Shown piece by piece: positions 30,014 through 38,881 of a stretch of 64,000 nucleotides of DNA; the stretch's first letter is position 1; every line of letters begins with the position of its first letter. A program made the translations under genes and the position numbers. Under the pieces are notes generated by a model. It was not told the DNA's origin. It searched no databases and was given only the letters and a program-made list of their open reading frames with translations. Location of the stretch: positions 2,418,001-2,482,000 of the forward strand of contig NZ_CP011253.3 of the NCBI RefSeq assembly GCF_000972785.3. The letters are read 5' to 3'. This DNA comes from Pandoraea oxalativorans. Its GTDB lineage: Bacteria > Pseudomonadota > Gammaproteobacteria > Burkholderiales > Burkholderiaceae.

Positions 30014-31438
30014 ATGGTCGAGAGCTATAACGAGATGGCGAGCATCACGGGTGCGACGCGTTCGCACTACCGTCGGTTTGACGACTGGTTGAAATGTCAG
30101 ACAGAAGATGTCTTGCACCATAAGCGAGCCGAGGCCGATCTGGCGTTCAGGCGCGTGGGGATCACGTTTGCTGTGTATGGGAATGAGGCGGGCACGGAGC
30201 GTCTGATCCCGTTCGATCTGATCCCTCGGATCATTCCTGCGCATGAGTGGCATACATTGCAGACGGGTTTGCGTCAGCGAGTCGAGGCGCTCAACAAGTT
30301 CATCCACGACGTTTATCACGACCAGAACATCCTGCGTGCGGGCGTGATCCCGGCGGATCAGGTGTTGAAGAATGCGCAGTACCGTCCGGAGATGCAGGGT
30401 GTGGACGTTCCCGGCGACATCTACTCGCACATCGCGGGCGTCGACGTAGTTAGAGCGGGAACGGGAGACGATGGCGTCTTCTACGTCTTGGAAGACAACT
30501 TACGGGTGCCATCCGGCGTGTCGTACATGCTGGAGAATCGCAAGATGATGATGCGGTTATTTCCGGAGTTGTTCGCGCGCAATCGCATTGCACCGGTGGA
30601 GCATTACCCGGACTTATTGCTCGACAGCCTGCGGGCCGTAGCGCCGATCGGCGTGGACGATCCCACCGTCGTCGTGATGACGCCGGGCATCTACAACTCT
30701 GCATACTTCGAGCATGCGTTCCTGGCGCAACAGATGGGGATCGAGCTGGTCGAAGGGCAGGATTTGTTCGTCGAGGACAACCTCGTCTACATGCGCACGA
30801 CCAACGGTCCGAAGCGTGTCGACGTTATCTATCGCCGCATTGACGACGACTTCCTCGACCCGCTTGCTTTCCGCGCCGACTCCACACTGGGCGTGCCGGG
30901 GTTGCTGAGCGTCTATCGTGCGGGGCGCGTGACATTGGCCAACGCCATCGGTACGGGCGTCGCCGACGACAAGTCTATCTACCCGTTCGTCCCCGACATG
31001 ATCGAGTTCTACCTCGGAGAGAAGCCGATCCTGAATAACGTGCCGACCTACCAGTGCCGTCGGCCCGACGACCTTGCGTACACGCTCGACAACCTCGGGG
31101 AACTGGTCGTCAAGGAAGTCCACGGTGCGGGCGGGTACGGCATGCTCATCGGTCCGGCGTCCACCAAGGCCGAAATCGAAGCCTTCCGGCAGCGGCTTAT
31201 CGCGAAACCCGACGGCTACATCGCACAACCCACGCTGGCACTCTCCGCATGCCCGACGTTCGTAGAAGCCGGTATCGCCCCGCGACACATCGACCTGCGG
31301 CCGTTCGTGTTGTCCTCGGGCAAGGGTGTCACCATGGTGCCGGGCGGCCTGACGCGCGTAGCGCTCACGGAGGGTTCGCTGGTCGTCAACTCCTCGCAAG
31401 GGGGCGGGACCAAGGACACCTGGGTACTGGAAAAGTAA
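30014..31438 (+). CDS. circularly permuted ATP-grasp protein (amidoligase type)
   Basis: 474 residues of the circularly permuted ATP-grasp family (CP_ATPgrasp, formerly DUF404/DUF407). Because the fold is permuted, the metal-binding motif comes early (VLEDNLRVPSGVSYMLENRK, about 154-173) and the glycine-rich nucleotide loop late (VKEVHGAGGYGMLIGP, about 363-378). ATP-grasp enzymes join a carboxylate to an amine with ATP, so a peptide or isopeptide ligase role is predicted; the substrate is unknown. First of four genes with alpha-E, transglutaminase and Anbu proteins. GGAGA precedes the ATG at 30014; an in-frame ATG at 30035 is also possible. Confidence 0.9.
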   Translation: MVESYNEMASITGATRSHYRRFDDWLKCQTEDVLHHKRAEADLAFRRVGITFAVYGNEAGTERLIPFDLIPRIIPAHEWHTLQTGLRQRVEALNKFIHDVYHDQNILRAGVIPADQVLKNAQYRPEMQGVDVPGDIYSHIAGVDVVRAGTGDDGVFYVLEDNLRVPSGVSYMLENRKMMMRLFPELFARNRIAPVEHYPDLLLDSLRAVAPIGVDDPTVVVMTPGIYNSAYFEHAFLAQQMGIELVEGQDLFVEDNLVYMRTTNGPKRVDVIYRRIDDDFLDPLAFRADSTLGVPGLLSVYRAGRVTLANAIGTGVADDKSIYPFVPDMIEFYLGEKPILNNVPTYQCRRPDDLAYTLDNLGELVVKEVHGAGGYGMLIGPASTKAEIEAFRQRLIAKPDGYIAQPTLALSACPTFVEAGIAPRHIDLRPFVLSSGKGVTMVPGGLTRVALTEGSLVVNSSQGGGTKDTWVLEK

Positions 31439-31508
31439 GCGGCAGAGGCCATAGAGAGCGCGCAAGTCAGCCAGACCGCGCACATCGGAAAATTATCGGG
31501 AAGAGATC

Positions 31509-32507
31509 ATGCTCAGCCGTACCGCCGACCACTTGTTCTGGATGGCCCGCTATATGGAGCGAGCTGAAAACACCGCTCGCCTGCTCGACGTCAATTTGCA
31601 AAACCTCCTGCTTCCGCAGGATGCCGTCGACGACGAAGACGATACCGACATGGCGCAGGTCCTCGCTGGCGGCATCGACAATGAAGCGGGTTGGCGCGCC
31701 ACCTTGCGCATCTCCGAGCTGGAGCCTGCGTTCAACCGCAAACATGGGCGCGCGACGCGCGCCAACGTGCTCGACTTCGTGGTGCGCGACCCCGAGAACC
31801 CGTCGAGCATCGCCTGCTGTCTGGCCGCCGCGCGGGAGAACGCCCGTGCCGTACGCGGCACATTGACCACCGAGCTATGGGAGAGCGTCAACAGTACCTG
31901 GCTGGATTTCCCGCGCATCCTCGATCTGCTTGAGCGCGATCCCGCGCACCTGTTCGAATGGGTCAAAGTGCGCTCTCACCTGTCGCGGGGCGTGAGCTTC
32001 GGCACCTTGTTTCAGGACGACGCCTTCTACCTCACCCGGCTCGGCCTGTTCCTGGAGCGCGCCGACAACACCGCCCGCATTCTCGACGTCCGTTTCCACG
32101 AAGCGGTGCGAGCCGACAAGGCGGGGCCGGACGCGTCGCATCCGACCGACTTCTACTACTGGTCGGCCGTCCTGCGCAGTGTCTCCGGCTTCGAGATCTA
32201 CCGGAAGGTCTACCGGGACGTCATCACACCCGAGCGCGTCGTCGAGTTGCTGATGCTCAACGCGCACATGCCGCGCTCGTTGCTCGCGTCGCTCACGGGC
32301 GTGTGCGAAAACCTCGCCACGCTCTCCAATGCCCAGTCCGGCGAGGTCGAACGCTATGCAGGCAAACTACAGTCCGAACTCAAATACACCGACATCCAGC
32401 AAATTCGACAGCAAGGCCTGCACCCCGTGCTGACCGAATTCCTCGAGCGAGTCTCCGTGCTCGGCAACAAGATCAGTCAGACCTTCCTGATCCCGCTCGC
32501 CGCCTGA
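31509..32507 (+). CDS. alpha-E domain protein (formerly DUF403)
   Basis: 332 residues, nearly all helical, opening MLSRTADHLFWMARYMERAENTARLLDVN, the family signature. Alpha-E proteins are almost always encoded beside a circularly permuted ATP-grasp gene and are presumed to work with it, perhaps as a carrier or binding partner; no activity is established. 70 bases after the ATP-grasp gene with a GGAAGAG ribosome site; next gene starts 4 bases after its stop. Confidence 0.9.
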   Translation: MLSRTADHLFWMARYMERAENTARLLDVNLQNLLLPQDAVDDEDDTDMAQVLAGGIDNEAGWRATLRISELEPAFNRKHGRATRANVLDFVVRDPENPSSIACCLAAARENARAVRGTLTTELWESVNSTWLDFPRILDLLERDPAHLFEWVKVRSHLSRGVSFGTLFQDDAFYLTRLGLFLERADNTARILDVRFHEAVRADKAGPDASHPTDFYYWSAVLRSVSGFEIYRKVYRDVITPERVVELLMLNAHMPRSLLASLTGVCENLATLSNAQSGEVERYAGKLQSELKYTDIQQIRQQGLHPVLTEFLERVSVLGNKISQTFLIPLAA

Positions 32508-32511
32508 TGCC

Positions 32512-33315
32512 ATGCGCCTGACCATCCGCCACGAAACCACCTACCGCTACGACACGCCGGTGCGCTACACCATCCAGCAGCTTCGGCTCACGCCGAGCGC
32601 GTCGGAGGTGCAGCGCATCGTGCAATGGCGACTGAACGCGCCGGGCAAGGTCACGCCCGCACGTGACGCCTTTGGCAACGACATGCATACGCTCGTGCTG
32701 CATCAACCGCACGATGAGATCCATCTGCTGGCCGAAGGCGAGGTCGAAACGACACCGCTCATCGACGGCAGGCTGGGGGAAACGAGCCATGCCGTACCAG
32801 TGTTATGCTTCGCCAGCCCTACGCCGTTGACGGGGCGCAGCGACGGCATCGACGCACTGGCGGGCGACGCCGGGGTTGCCACGCCGGGAGAGTTGCTGGC
32901 GCTGGCGGCGGCCATTTGCGAGCAGGTCGATTACGAGTCGGGGATCACCGCCGTGACCAGCACCGCTGCACAGGCACTCGCACTGGGACGCGGCGTCTGT
33001 CAAGACCACGCACACCTCATGCTGGCCGTGTGCCGCGCGCGAGGCGTGCCAGCGCGCTACGTCAGCGGGTACATCGATCCGGGCGACGTGCCGCACGCGG
33101 CCAGCCATGCCTGGGTCGACGTGTGGGTAGAGGGCGCAGGGTGGGTCAGCATCGACGTCACGCATGCCTGCTTCGCCAGCGGCAACTACTGCCGTCTTGC
33201 AGTGGGGCGTGATTACGAATCTGCGGCGCCCGTCAGAGGCATGCGCAGCGGCGGTGCGACCGAGAAGTTGCACGTATCGGTCAGTGTCGATACGGCACCG
33301 CTCGATCAACAATAA
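32512..33315 (+). CDS. transglutaminase-like cysteine peptidase
   Basis: 267 residues. Bacterial transglutaminase-like N-terminal strand region (MRLTIRHETTYRYDTPVRYTIQQLRLTP) then a papain-like core with Cys in GRGVCQDHAHLMLAVCRARG, His in ASHAWVDVWV and Asp in WVSIDVTHAC, a complete C-H-D triad. Members of these operons are thought to cut or transfer amide bonds, i.e. reverse or edit what the ATP-grasp makes; this is inference. Starts 4 bases after the alpha-E gene. Confidence 0.9.
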   Translation: MRLTIRHETTYRYDTPVRYTIQQLRLTPSASEVQRIVQWRLNAPGKVTPARDAFGNDMHTLVLHQPHDEIHLLAEGEVETTPLIDGRLGETSHAVPVLCFASPTPLTGRSDGIDALAGDAGVATPGELLALAAAICEQVDYESGITAVTSTAAQALALGRGVCQDHAHLMLAVCRARGVPARYVSGYIDPGDVPHAASHAWVDVWVEGAGWVSIDVTHACFASGNYCRLAVGRDYESAAPVRGMRSGGATEKLHVSVSVDTAPLDQQ

Positions 33316-33368
33316 TAGCTTTTCAACGTAGCGAGGCAGCGCGCCTTGCACGGCAAGACAGGAACGAC

Positions 33369-34217
33369 ATGACGTATTGCGTGGCCATGAAGCTCGATGC
33401 CGGGCTGGTCTTTCTTTCCGACACCCGCACCAACGCGGGCGTCGATCATGTGAGCACATTCCGCAAGATGCTCGTGTTCGAGCGTCCGGGCGAACGCGTC
33501 ATCGTGCTGCTCTCGGCGGGGAATCTTGCGTTGACGCAGGCGGTACGCCAGCAACTGGTCGAGGCGCGCGACACCGAAACGCTGTGGACCGCGAAGACCA
33601 TGAGCGACGTGGCGCGCGTCGTCGGGCAGGCCATTCGCGACGTCTATACGCGCGACGCCAAGTCGCTCGAAGCGTTCGGCGTCGATTTCAATTGCAGCTT
33701 CCTGCTCGGCGGGCAAATCGCCGGTGCGCGCAGCCGTCTGTTCCAGTTGTACTCGGCGGGTAATTTCATCGAGGCGTCCTCCGTCAATCCGTACTTTCAG
33801 ATCGGCGAATCGAAGTATGGCAAGCCCATCATCGACCGGCTGGTCACGCCCGCAACGTCGCTCGACGACGGCGCGAAATGTGCCCTCATTTCGATGGACT
33901 CCACGCTGCGCTCGAACGTCTCCGTCGGGTTGCCGCTGGATCTGCTCGTCTACGAAGAAAACAGTTTGCGCGTGACACGCTTCGCGTCGCTCGACGACGA
34001 GAACGTCTACTACAAGATGATCCACGACACCTGGGGCTCGCGTCTGCGTCAGGTGTTCGACGAACTGCCCGAGCCGCAGTGGGCGACGTCCGGCGCGGCC
34101 TGTGCGCCCGCGTCGCTGCCGCCGCGGGCCGAGCCGCCCGAAGGCATGCCCGGTGCGGATGAGCCGGGGAGCGTTCAGTCGCTCGCACAGACCGTATCGC
34201 TCAAGATGCCGTCCTAA
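33369..34217 (+). CDS. Anbu, proteasome/HslV-like peptidase
   Basis: 282 residues of the proteasome beta-subunit superfamily, Anbu branch. After Met removal the chain starts TYCVAMKLDAGLVFLSDTRT: Thr1 nucleophile, Asp17 and a Lys at about 32 in TFRKM, matching the N-terminal-nucleophile set of HslV. No HslU, Lon or other unfoldase gene is adjacent. The last ~45 residues (after PEPQW) are Pro/Ala/Gly-rich and look disordered, an extension past the core. Fourth gene of the ATP-grasp operon. Anbu rings are known structurally but their substrate is not. Confidence 0.93.
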   Translation: MTYCVAMKLDAGLVFLSDTRTNAGVDHVSTFRKMLVFERPGERVIVLLSAGNLALTQAVRQQLVEARDTETLWTAKTMSDVARVVGQAIRDVYTRDAKSLEAFGVDFNCSFLLGGQIAGARSRLFQLYSAGNFIEASSVNPYFQIGESKYGKPIIDRLVTPATSLDDGAKCALISMDSTLRSNVSVGLPLDLLVYEENSLRVTRFASLDDENVYYKMIHDTWGSRLRQVFDELPEPQWATSGAACAPASLPPRAEPPEGMPGADEPGSVQSLAQTVSLKMPS

Positions 34218-34270
34218 GCCTCAGGCGCAGATGCGCGTCGGCCTTTGCGCGACACACATCTGCGCAGCCA

Positions 34271-35649
34271 TTACGCCAACCCGAGACTGCGGTGCTGCTT
34301 CCGATACAGCCATGCGCTGAGCGCGAGCGTCGTCGCTTCCGTGGCGAGTAGCGTGTACCAGATCGCGCCGCCGCCGAAGCGCGCGTCGAGCAACCAGAGA
34401 ATGCCCAGCAGCAGAATCCAGCTGCGCAGCATCGCGATGGCCGCCGACGGGCCCGGCGCTTCGACCGCCGTCAGATAGCCCGCAACGATCAGATTGCCCG
34501 CTGCGGGCAGAAACGCCAGCGCGTACCAGATGACCGCGTGTTCCAGAATCGACCAAGCGTCGCCACCGGCAGGCAGGAAGAGGAACGTCAGCGGACGCGC
34601 CAGCGCCGCCATCGCCAGGGCGACCAGCAGCGAGAATCCCATCACCGCGACGACGCCCAGACGGAACGCCCCCTGGAGCGCCTTCGCATCCCGCGCACCG
34701 CGATAAAAGCTGATCATCGGCTGCATGCTCTGCACGAGTGCGACCATCGTCACCGTGGCCCCGAGCGTCATATATTCGAGGATGGCGTAAGCGGCCAGCC
34801 CCGGCTCACCGAAGTTGACCAGAATCACGCGGTTGAAGACGAACACCGTCACTGCCGGTGCGATCGCGCCGAGGAACTCCGACGCGCCGTTGTACATCGC
34901 CCGCCACACATACGACACGTGCGTTTCCCCGCCACCGAAAGCGTGACGGGCAGGCACCACTTGCTTCGCCAGGCAGAGGTGATACGCCAACATCACGCTG
35001 CTCGACACCATCATCGACAGCCCGGTGGCCAGCGCGGCGCCGTGCATCCCCATCTCACGAACCACGATGAACCAGTAGTCGAGCGCCACGTTCGCGAGCG
35101 CGCCCATCAACATCGCATACAACCCGAAACGGGCGGCGGGCGCGCCTTCGACGCGCAGGAACAACTCCATCGCGTAGAGGCCGTTGGCAAACAGCACGAA
35201 CCAGCCCCAGCCGGAAAGATAGGCGACGACGTGCGCCGTGATTGCGCCTTGCGCACCCAGTGCAGCAGCGATCTCATGCCTGAAGACGAGTACGGCAGCA
35301 CTCATCGCGACGCCCGAGACGAGCATCACCCACAGCACCTGCGAGAACGCGCGACGCGCCTCGGCATTGCGCCGCTCGCCCAACAGGCGGGCGATGAGCG
35401 TTGCGCCCCCGACGCCCACCATCACACTGAGCGCGTACGGCACATAGAGCACGGCACCACAAGGTTCAGCGCGGCCAGCGCTTGCTGGCCGACATAGCGG
35501 CCGATGAAGATCCCGTCGATCAGCGTGTAGATCGTGTACACCCAGCCGGAGAGGATCGTCGGAATCGCGAGAGACGTAAATTCCTTGAGCAGAGACGTCC
35601 TTGCGCCCTGCGAATGACTGCAATGATGATTAGACGTGGAAAGAGACAT
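34271..35649 (-). pseudogene. MATE-family efflux transporter broken by a frameshift
   Basis: The N-terminal part (from the ATG at 35649: TSLLKEFTSLAIPTILSG...YTLIDGIFIGRYVGQQALAALNLVVP) is in one frame and stops soon after; the rest, beginning VLYVPYALSVMVGVGGATLIARLLGER, continues in another frame to 34271. The crossover is at about 35450-35462 and adding one base there joins them into a normal ~459-residue, 12-helix MATE protein. Either a real inactivating single-base loss or a sequencing error. Convergent with the Anbu operon. Confidence 0.82.
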
Positions 35650-36027
35650 GGTCCCCCCGATGACTTCGCACCGTGTCGTGTCGGGACGCGGCTCACCGTG
35701 GCTTGCACATCAAAGGCTTCAGAACTTCAGAGACTTCGGAGTGGAGAGAGTCGTCGCTCACGCGCAAGCGATGGCGTGAGCGCTCCGCCCCGCTGCGTCA
35801 CGCCCGGGCGGGTGGACGCAAGCGAGGCAGTCAGACGGACGGAGGGAACATCGCCTGGTGCAGATGCACCCAGACGACGCCTTGCCGGGAGGAACAGAAG
35901 AGGAGGAAATTCATGATGTTTGTCGTTCGGCCCGAAAAGCCGGGCGCGTATGACAGACAAGCGGTGTCACACCGAAGTTCCCGCGCTTGACGTCAAGCGG
36001 TGGCTGACCTCATGGGAACGTCACGAC
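35650..36027. other. intergenic stretch without an identified gene
   Basis: About 380 bases between the MATE start and the terminator of uraH-puuD. Short frames here have no recognisable similarity. It must hold the MATE promoter; nothing more could be supported. Confidence 0.5.
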
Positions 36028-36052
36028 AAAAAAAGGGGCGCCTAAGCGCCCC
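36028..36052 (-). terminator. intrinsic terminator after puuD
   Basis: On the minus strand, a 7-bp GC stem (36046-36052 with 36035-36041, 4-base loop) is followed by seven T residues. It closes the uraH-puuD unit. Confidence 0.85.
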
Positions 36053-36085
36053 AACATGGGTCCAGCAAGAAAGACGGTGTCGCCG

Positions 36086-37291
36086 TTATTGTTGTGCGCC
36101 GCCGTTAAACCACGCGGCAATTTTCTGGCGCTCTTCATCGGTCATTTGCGTCACGTTGCCCAGGGGCATCGACTTGAGCGCGACCGATTGTTGATAAATG
36201 CGTTGCGCGTTCTGCGAGATCTCCGCGGGCGTATCGAGCATCACGCCGGCCGGCGCGCTGCCCATCATCGTCGGCTTGGCCGAGTGGCAGGTGGCGCAAC
36301 GTTGCGTCAGGATCGGCTGGATCTCCGAGAGCTTCACGGCCGGGGCCGCCGCTTCACCGTGCGCACCGGCGGCAGGGGCCGGGGCGGAGCGCGGGGCGGC
36401 AAATACGGCGACCCCTGCGAGCAGTGCAGCACCGACAACCGGCAGCGCGTACAGATTCTTGCCTGCGTGACGCAGCACGAAGAACTGACGAATCATTGCG
36501 CCCGCGGCCGTGATGATCGTGAGGATCACCCAATTGTACGGATTGCTGTACGTGAACGCGTAGTGATTGCTGATCATGATGAACACGACCGGCAGCGTGA
36601 AGTACGTGTTGTGCACCGAACGTTGCTTGCCGAGCTTGCCCCAGATCGGGTTCGGGACTTCGCCCTTCGAGAGCGCATCCACGCTCTTGCGCTGTCCCGG
36701 AATGATCCAGAAGAACACGTTCGCCGACATCGACGTCGCCATCATGGCGCCGACGATCAGAAAGGCGGCGCGACCGGCGAAGATCTGCGTCGTTGCATAC
36801 GTTGCGGCCACCACGAACAGTGCCACACCCATACCGAGCACACGCTCGTTCTTGCCCAGCAGACGGCACAGGAAGTCATAGACGAACCAGCCGCCGATCA
36901 GGAACGCGACCGCAAGGCCCACAGCCTGACCCGGTTGCAGATCCATCACGTTCTTGTCGATCAGATACGTCTGCGGTTGCAGCAGGTACAGCACGCAGAA
37001 CAGAGCGAAGCCCGAGAGCCACGTCGTGTACGACTTCCACTTCGACCAGTGCAGATCTTCCGGCATCTGCGGCGGCGAATTCAGATACTTCTGCGCGTGA
37101 TAAAAACCACCGCCGTGCACCGACCACATCTCGCCGAACACGCCTTTCTGTTTGTCCTCGGCCGCTTTGGGCGGCTTCAGGCCATTGTCCAGCATCACGA
37201 AATAGAACGACTCGCCAATCCAGGCGATGGCCGCCACCACATGCAGCCAGCGCAGCAACAGATTGACCCAGTCGGTAATAAACGCTTCCAT
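36086..37291 (-). CDS. puuD: urate hydroxylase PuuD (membrane, cytochrome c-linked)
   Basis: 401 residues. An N-terminal integral-membrane part with about eight helices (VNLLLRWLHVVAAIAWIGESFYFVMLDN and several His residues in loops) and a C-terminal cytochrome c domain (about 320-401) with heme motif CATCH and a distal Met region (KSMPLGN). It oxidises urate to 5-hydroxyisourate using the respiratory chain instead of oxygen-dependent uricase. GAGGAG precedes the ATG. Downstream of uraH in the same operon. Confidence 0.93.
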   Translation of the reverse strand: MEAFITDWVNLLLRWLHVVAAIAWIGESFYFVMLDNGLKPPKAAEDKQKGVFGEMWSVHGGGFYHAQKYLNSPPQMPEDLHWSKWKSYTTWLSGFALFCVLYLLQPQTYLIDKNVMDLQPGQAVGLAVAFLIGGWFVYDFLCRLLGKNERVLGMGVALFVVAATYATTQIFAGRAAFLIVGAMMATSMSANVFFWIIPGQRKSVDALSKGEVPNPIWGKLGKQRSVHNTYFTLPVVFIMISNHYAFTYSNPYNWVILTIITAAGAMIRQFFVLRHAGKNLYALPVVGAALLAGVAVFAAPRSAPAPAAGAHGEAAAPAVKLSEIQPILTQRCATCHSAKPTMMGSAPAGVMLDTPAEISQNAQRIYQQSVALKSMPLGNVTQMTDEERQKIAAWFNGGAQQ

Positions 37292-37331
37292 CTTATGTTC
37301 TCCTCAACTGCCTGACGTTCACGTTCGCGAT

Positions 37332-37682
37332 TTAGCTACCGCGATACGTTGAAAAGCTCCACGGCGACACCAGAAGGGGCACGTGGTAATGCTGGGACGG
37401 CTGCGCGATGCCAAAACGCAGCACCACGCGATCCACGAAGCGCGGCGACGGCACGTCCACGCCCTGTGCGGCGAAATAGTCGCCCGCGTGGAACACCAGT
37501 TCGTATTCGCCGGCGGCGAATTCCTCACCTTCGAGCAGCGGTTTGTCGCAGCGGCCGTCGGCATTCGTCTGCACGTCGCGCAGCGAACGGCGCTCGCCGT
37601 CCACGCGCCACAACTCGACACGGATGCCCGCGCCTGGCTTGCCGTGCGATGTATCTAGTACGTGGGTAGTCAGTCGTCCCAT
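37332..37682 (-). CDS. uraH: 5-hydroxyisourate hydrolase (transthyretin-like)
   Basis: 116 residues. It hydrolyses the product of PuuD. Family motifs: LTTHVLDTSHGKPGAGIRVEL at the N-terminus, the HAGDYF strand and the C-terminal YHVPLLVSPWSFSTYRGS, which is the near-invariant YRGS ending that forms the active site. The ATG at 37682 gives the standard length. 40 bases upstream of puuD, so cotranscribed. Its product is then the substrate of UraD encoded 11 kb away. Confidence 0.95.
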   Translation of the reverse strand: MGRLTTHVLDTSHGKPGAGIRVELWRVDGERRSLRDVQTNADGRCDKPLLEGEEFAAGEYELVFHAGDYFAAQGVDVPSPRFVDRVVLRFGIAQPSQHYHVPLLVSPWSFSTYRGS

Positions 37683-38120
37683 GATGTCTCCTGTGATGGA
37701 TGGGTGCATTGTAGGGAGATGGCGGCGCGGCAACGCGCGCAATACCAAAGATAAAAACGCGCACATACCCCGTTATGCAGGACAAAAAGATGACGCGCAT
37801 CAATAGGGCATCGCGACGTCTGAAGCGTACGCTACGTGCACCGGAATTGGGATTTTTTGGAGGACTATCGGATTCTGTTATCCAGCGAATAACACGTGAC
37901 GTATGAGCCGTTATCGCGACAGGAGACGCATCGTCCGGGAAGCCCAATGGTTACGTGCGTGCTTGGGGAAAACCCGAGACGCAAGATAAGCATTCATGCA
38001 TACGTTTCATGAAAAAAACACTATAGCCTCCGGCGGTCTTGCCGCAAAGTGCGTCGACCTGCACCATTGAGTCACCCTAAAAAATAGACATTAAACAGCC
38101 CCCCGAGGGACGGAGACGCA
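37683..38120. other. divergent regulatory region between uraH-puuD and the permease
   Basis: 438 bases without a gene between two divergent purine units. It contains the dyad GTTAT-N7-ATAAC at 37877-37893 (17 bp, the size of a LysR-type site) and AT-rich stretches suited to promoters. The dyad's role is inference; a LysR gene sits 5.5 kb away. Confidence 0.45.
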
Positions 38121-38841
38121 ATGAGTGTGACAACCAATGCCGTGGATCCGGTCGATGAGCGACTGCCGATCGGAAAATTGTTCATGCTGGGCCTGCAACA
38201 CGTTCTGGTGATGTACGCGGGCGCGGTGGCCGTGCCGCTCATCATCGGCGGCGCGCTGGGCCTTCCCAAGGATCAGATTGCGTTTCTGATCTCCGCCGAT
38301 CTGATGTGCTGCGGCATCGCCACGCTGATTCAAAGCGTCGGTGTGGGCCGCTTCGGTATCCGGATGCCCGTCATCATGGCGGTCACCTTTGCCGCCGTCG
38401 GGCCGATGCTCGCCATCGGTACGAACCCCTCGCTCGGCTTGCCCGGTATCTTCGGGGCGACCATTGCCTCCGGCATCATCGGCACGCTGATCGCGCCGCT
38501 CGTCGGCAAGCTGCTGCGCTTCTTCCCGCCGATCGTGACCGGCATCGTCATTACGTCCATCGGCCTGACCATCATCGGCGTGGGCATCAACTGGGCGGCA
38601 GGTGGCGTGGGCAATCCCGACTACGGCGACCCGGTCTATCTCGGTGTGTCGTTCGCGGTGCTCATCTTCATTTTGCTGATCACGCGCTTCGTGAAGGGCT
38701 TCTTCTCGAACATCGCCGTGCTGCTCGGCATCCTGTTCGGATTCGGCATCGCGCTGTTGCTGCACAAGGTGAATTTCGACGGTCTCGATCAGGTGAAATG
38801 GTTCGACATCGTGCTGCCGTTCCACTTCGGCATGCCGGTGT
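38121..38841 (+). pseudogene. 5' part of NCS2 uric acid/xanthine permease, split by an IS
   Basis: Residues 1-240 of a nucleobase:cation symporter-2: LFMLGLQHVLVMYAGAVAVPLIIGGAL at the start, then GIATLIQSVGVGRFGIRMPVIMAV and ITSIGLTIIGVGINWAAGG. The coding sequence is genuine to about FHFGMPV; beyond 38841 the frame runs into the insertion sequence and stops at 38903. Closest in style to UacT/UapA-type urate or xanthine carriers, which fits the cluster. See the 3' part at 40524. Confidence 0.88.
38837..38841. repeat. left 5-bp duplication flanking the permease insertion
   Basis: GGTGT, repeated at 40524-40528. Removing the interval plus one copy rejoins the permease frame as GMPVFDPWAIV. 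Confidence 0.7.
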
Positions 38842-38881
38842 CGGAAATTTTCAAGCTAGTTGTCGCCTCCACGAATAAATT

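Noticed and set aside
36086-37315. 419-codon plus-strand frame opposite puuD
   Set aside because: Shadow frame; the minus strand encodes PuuD with its heme motif and ribosome site.
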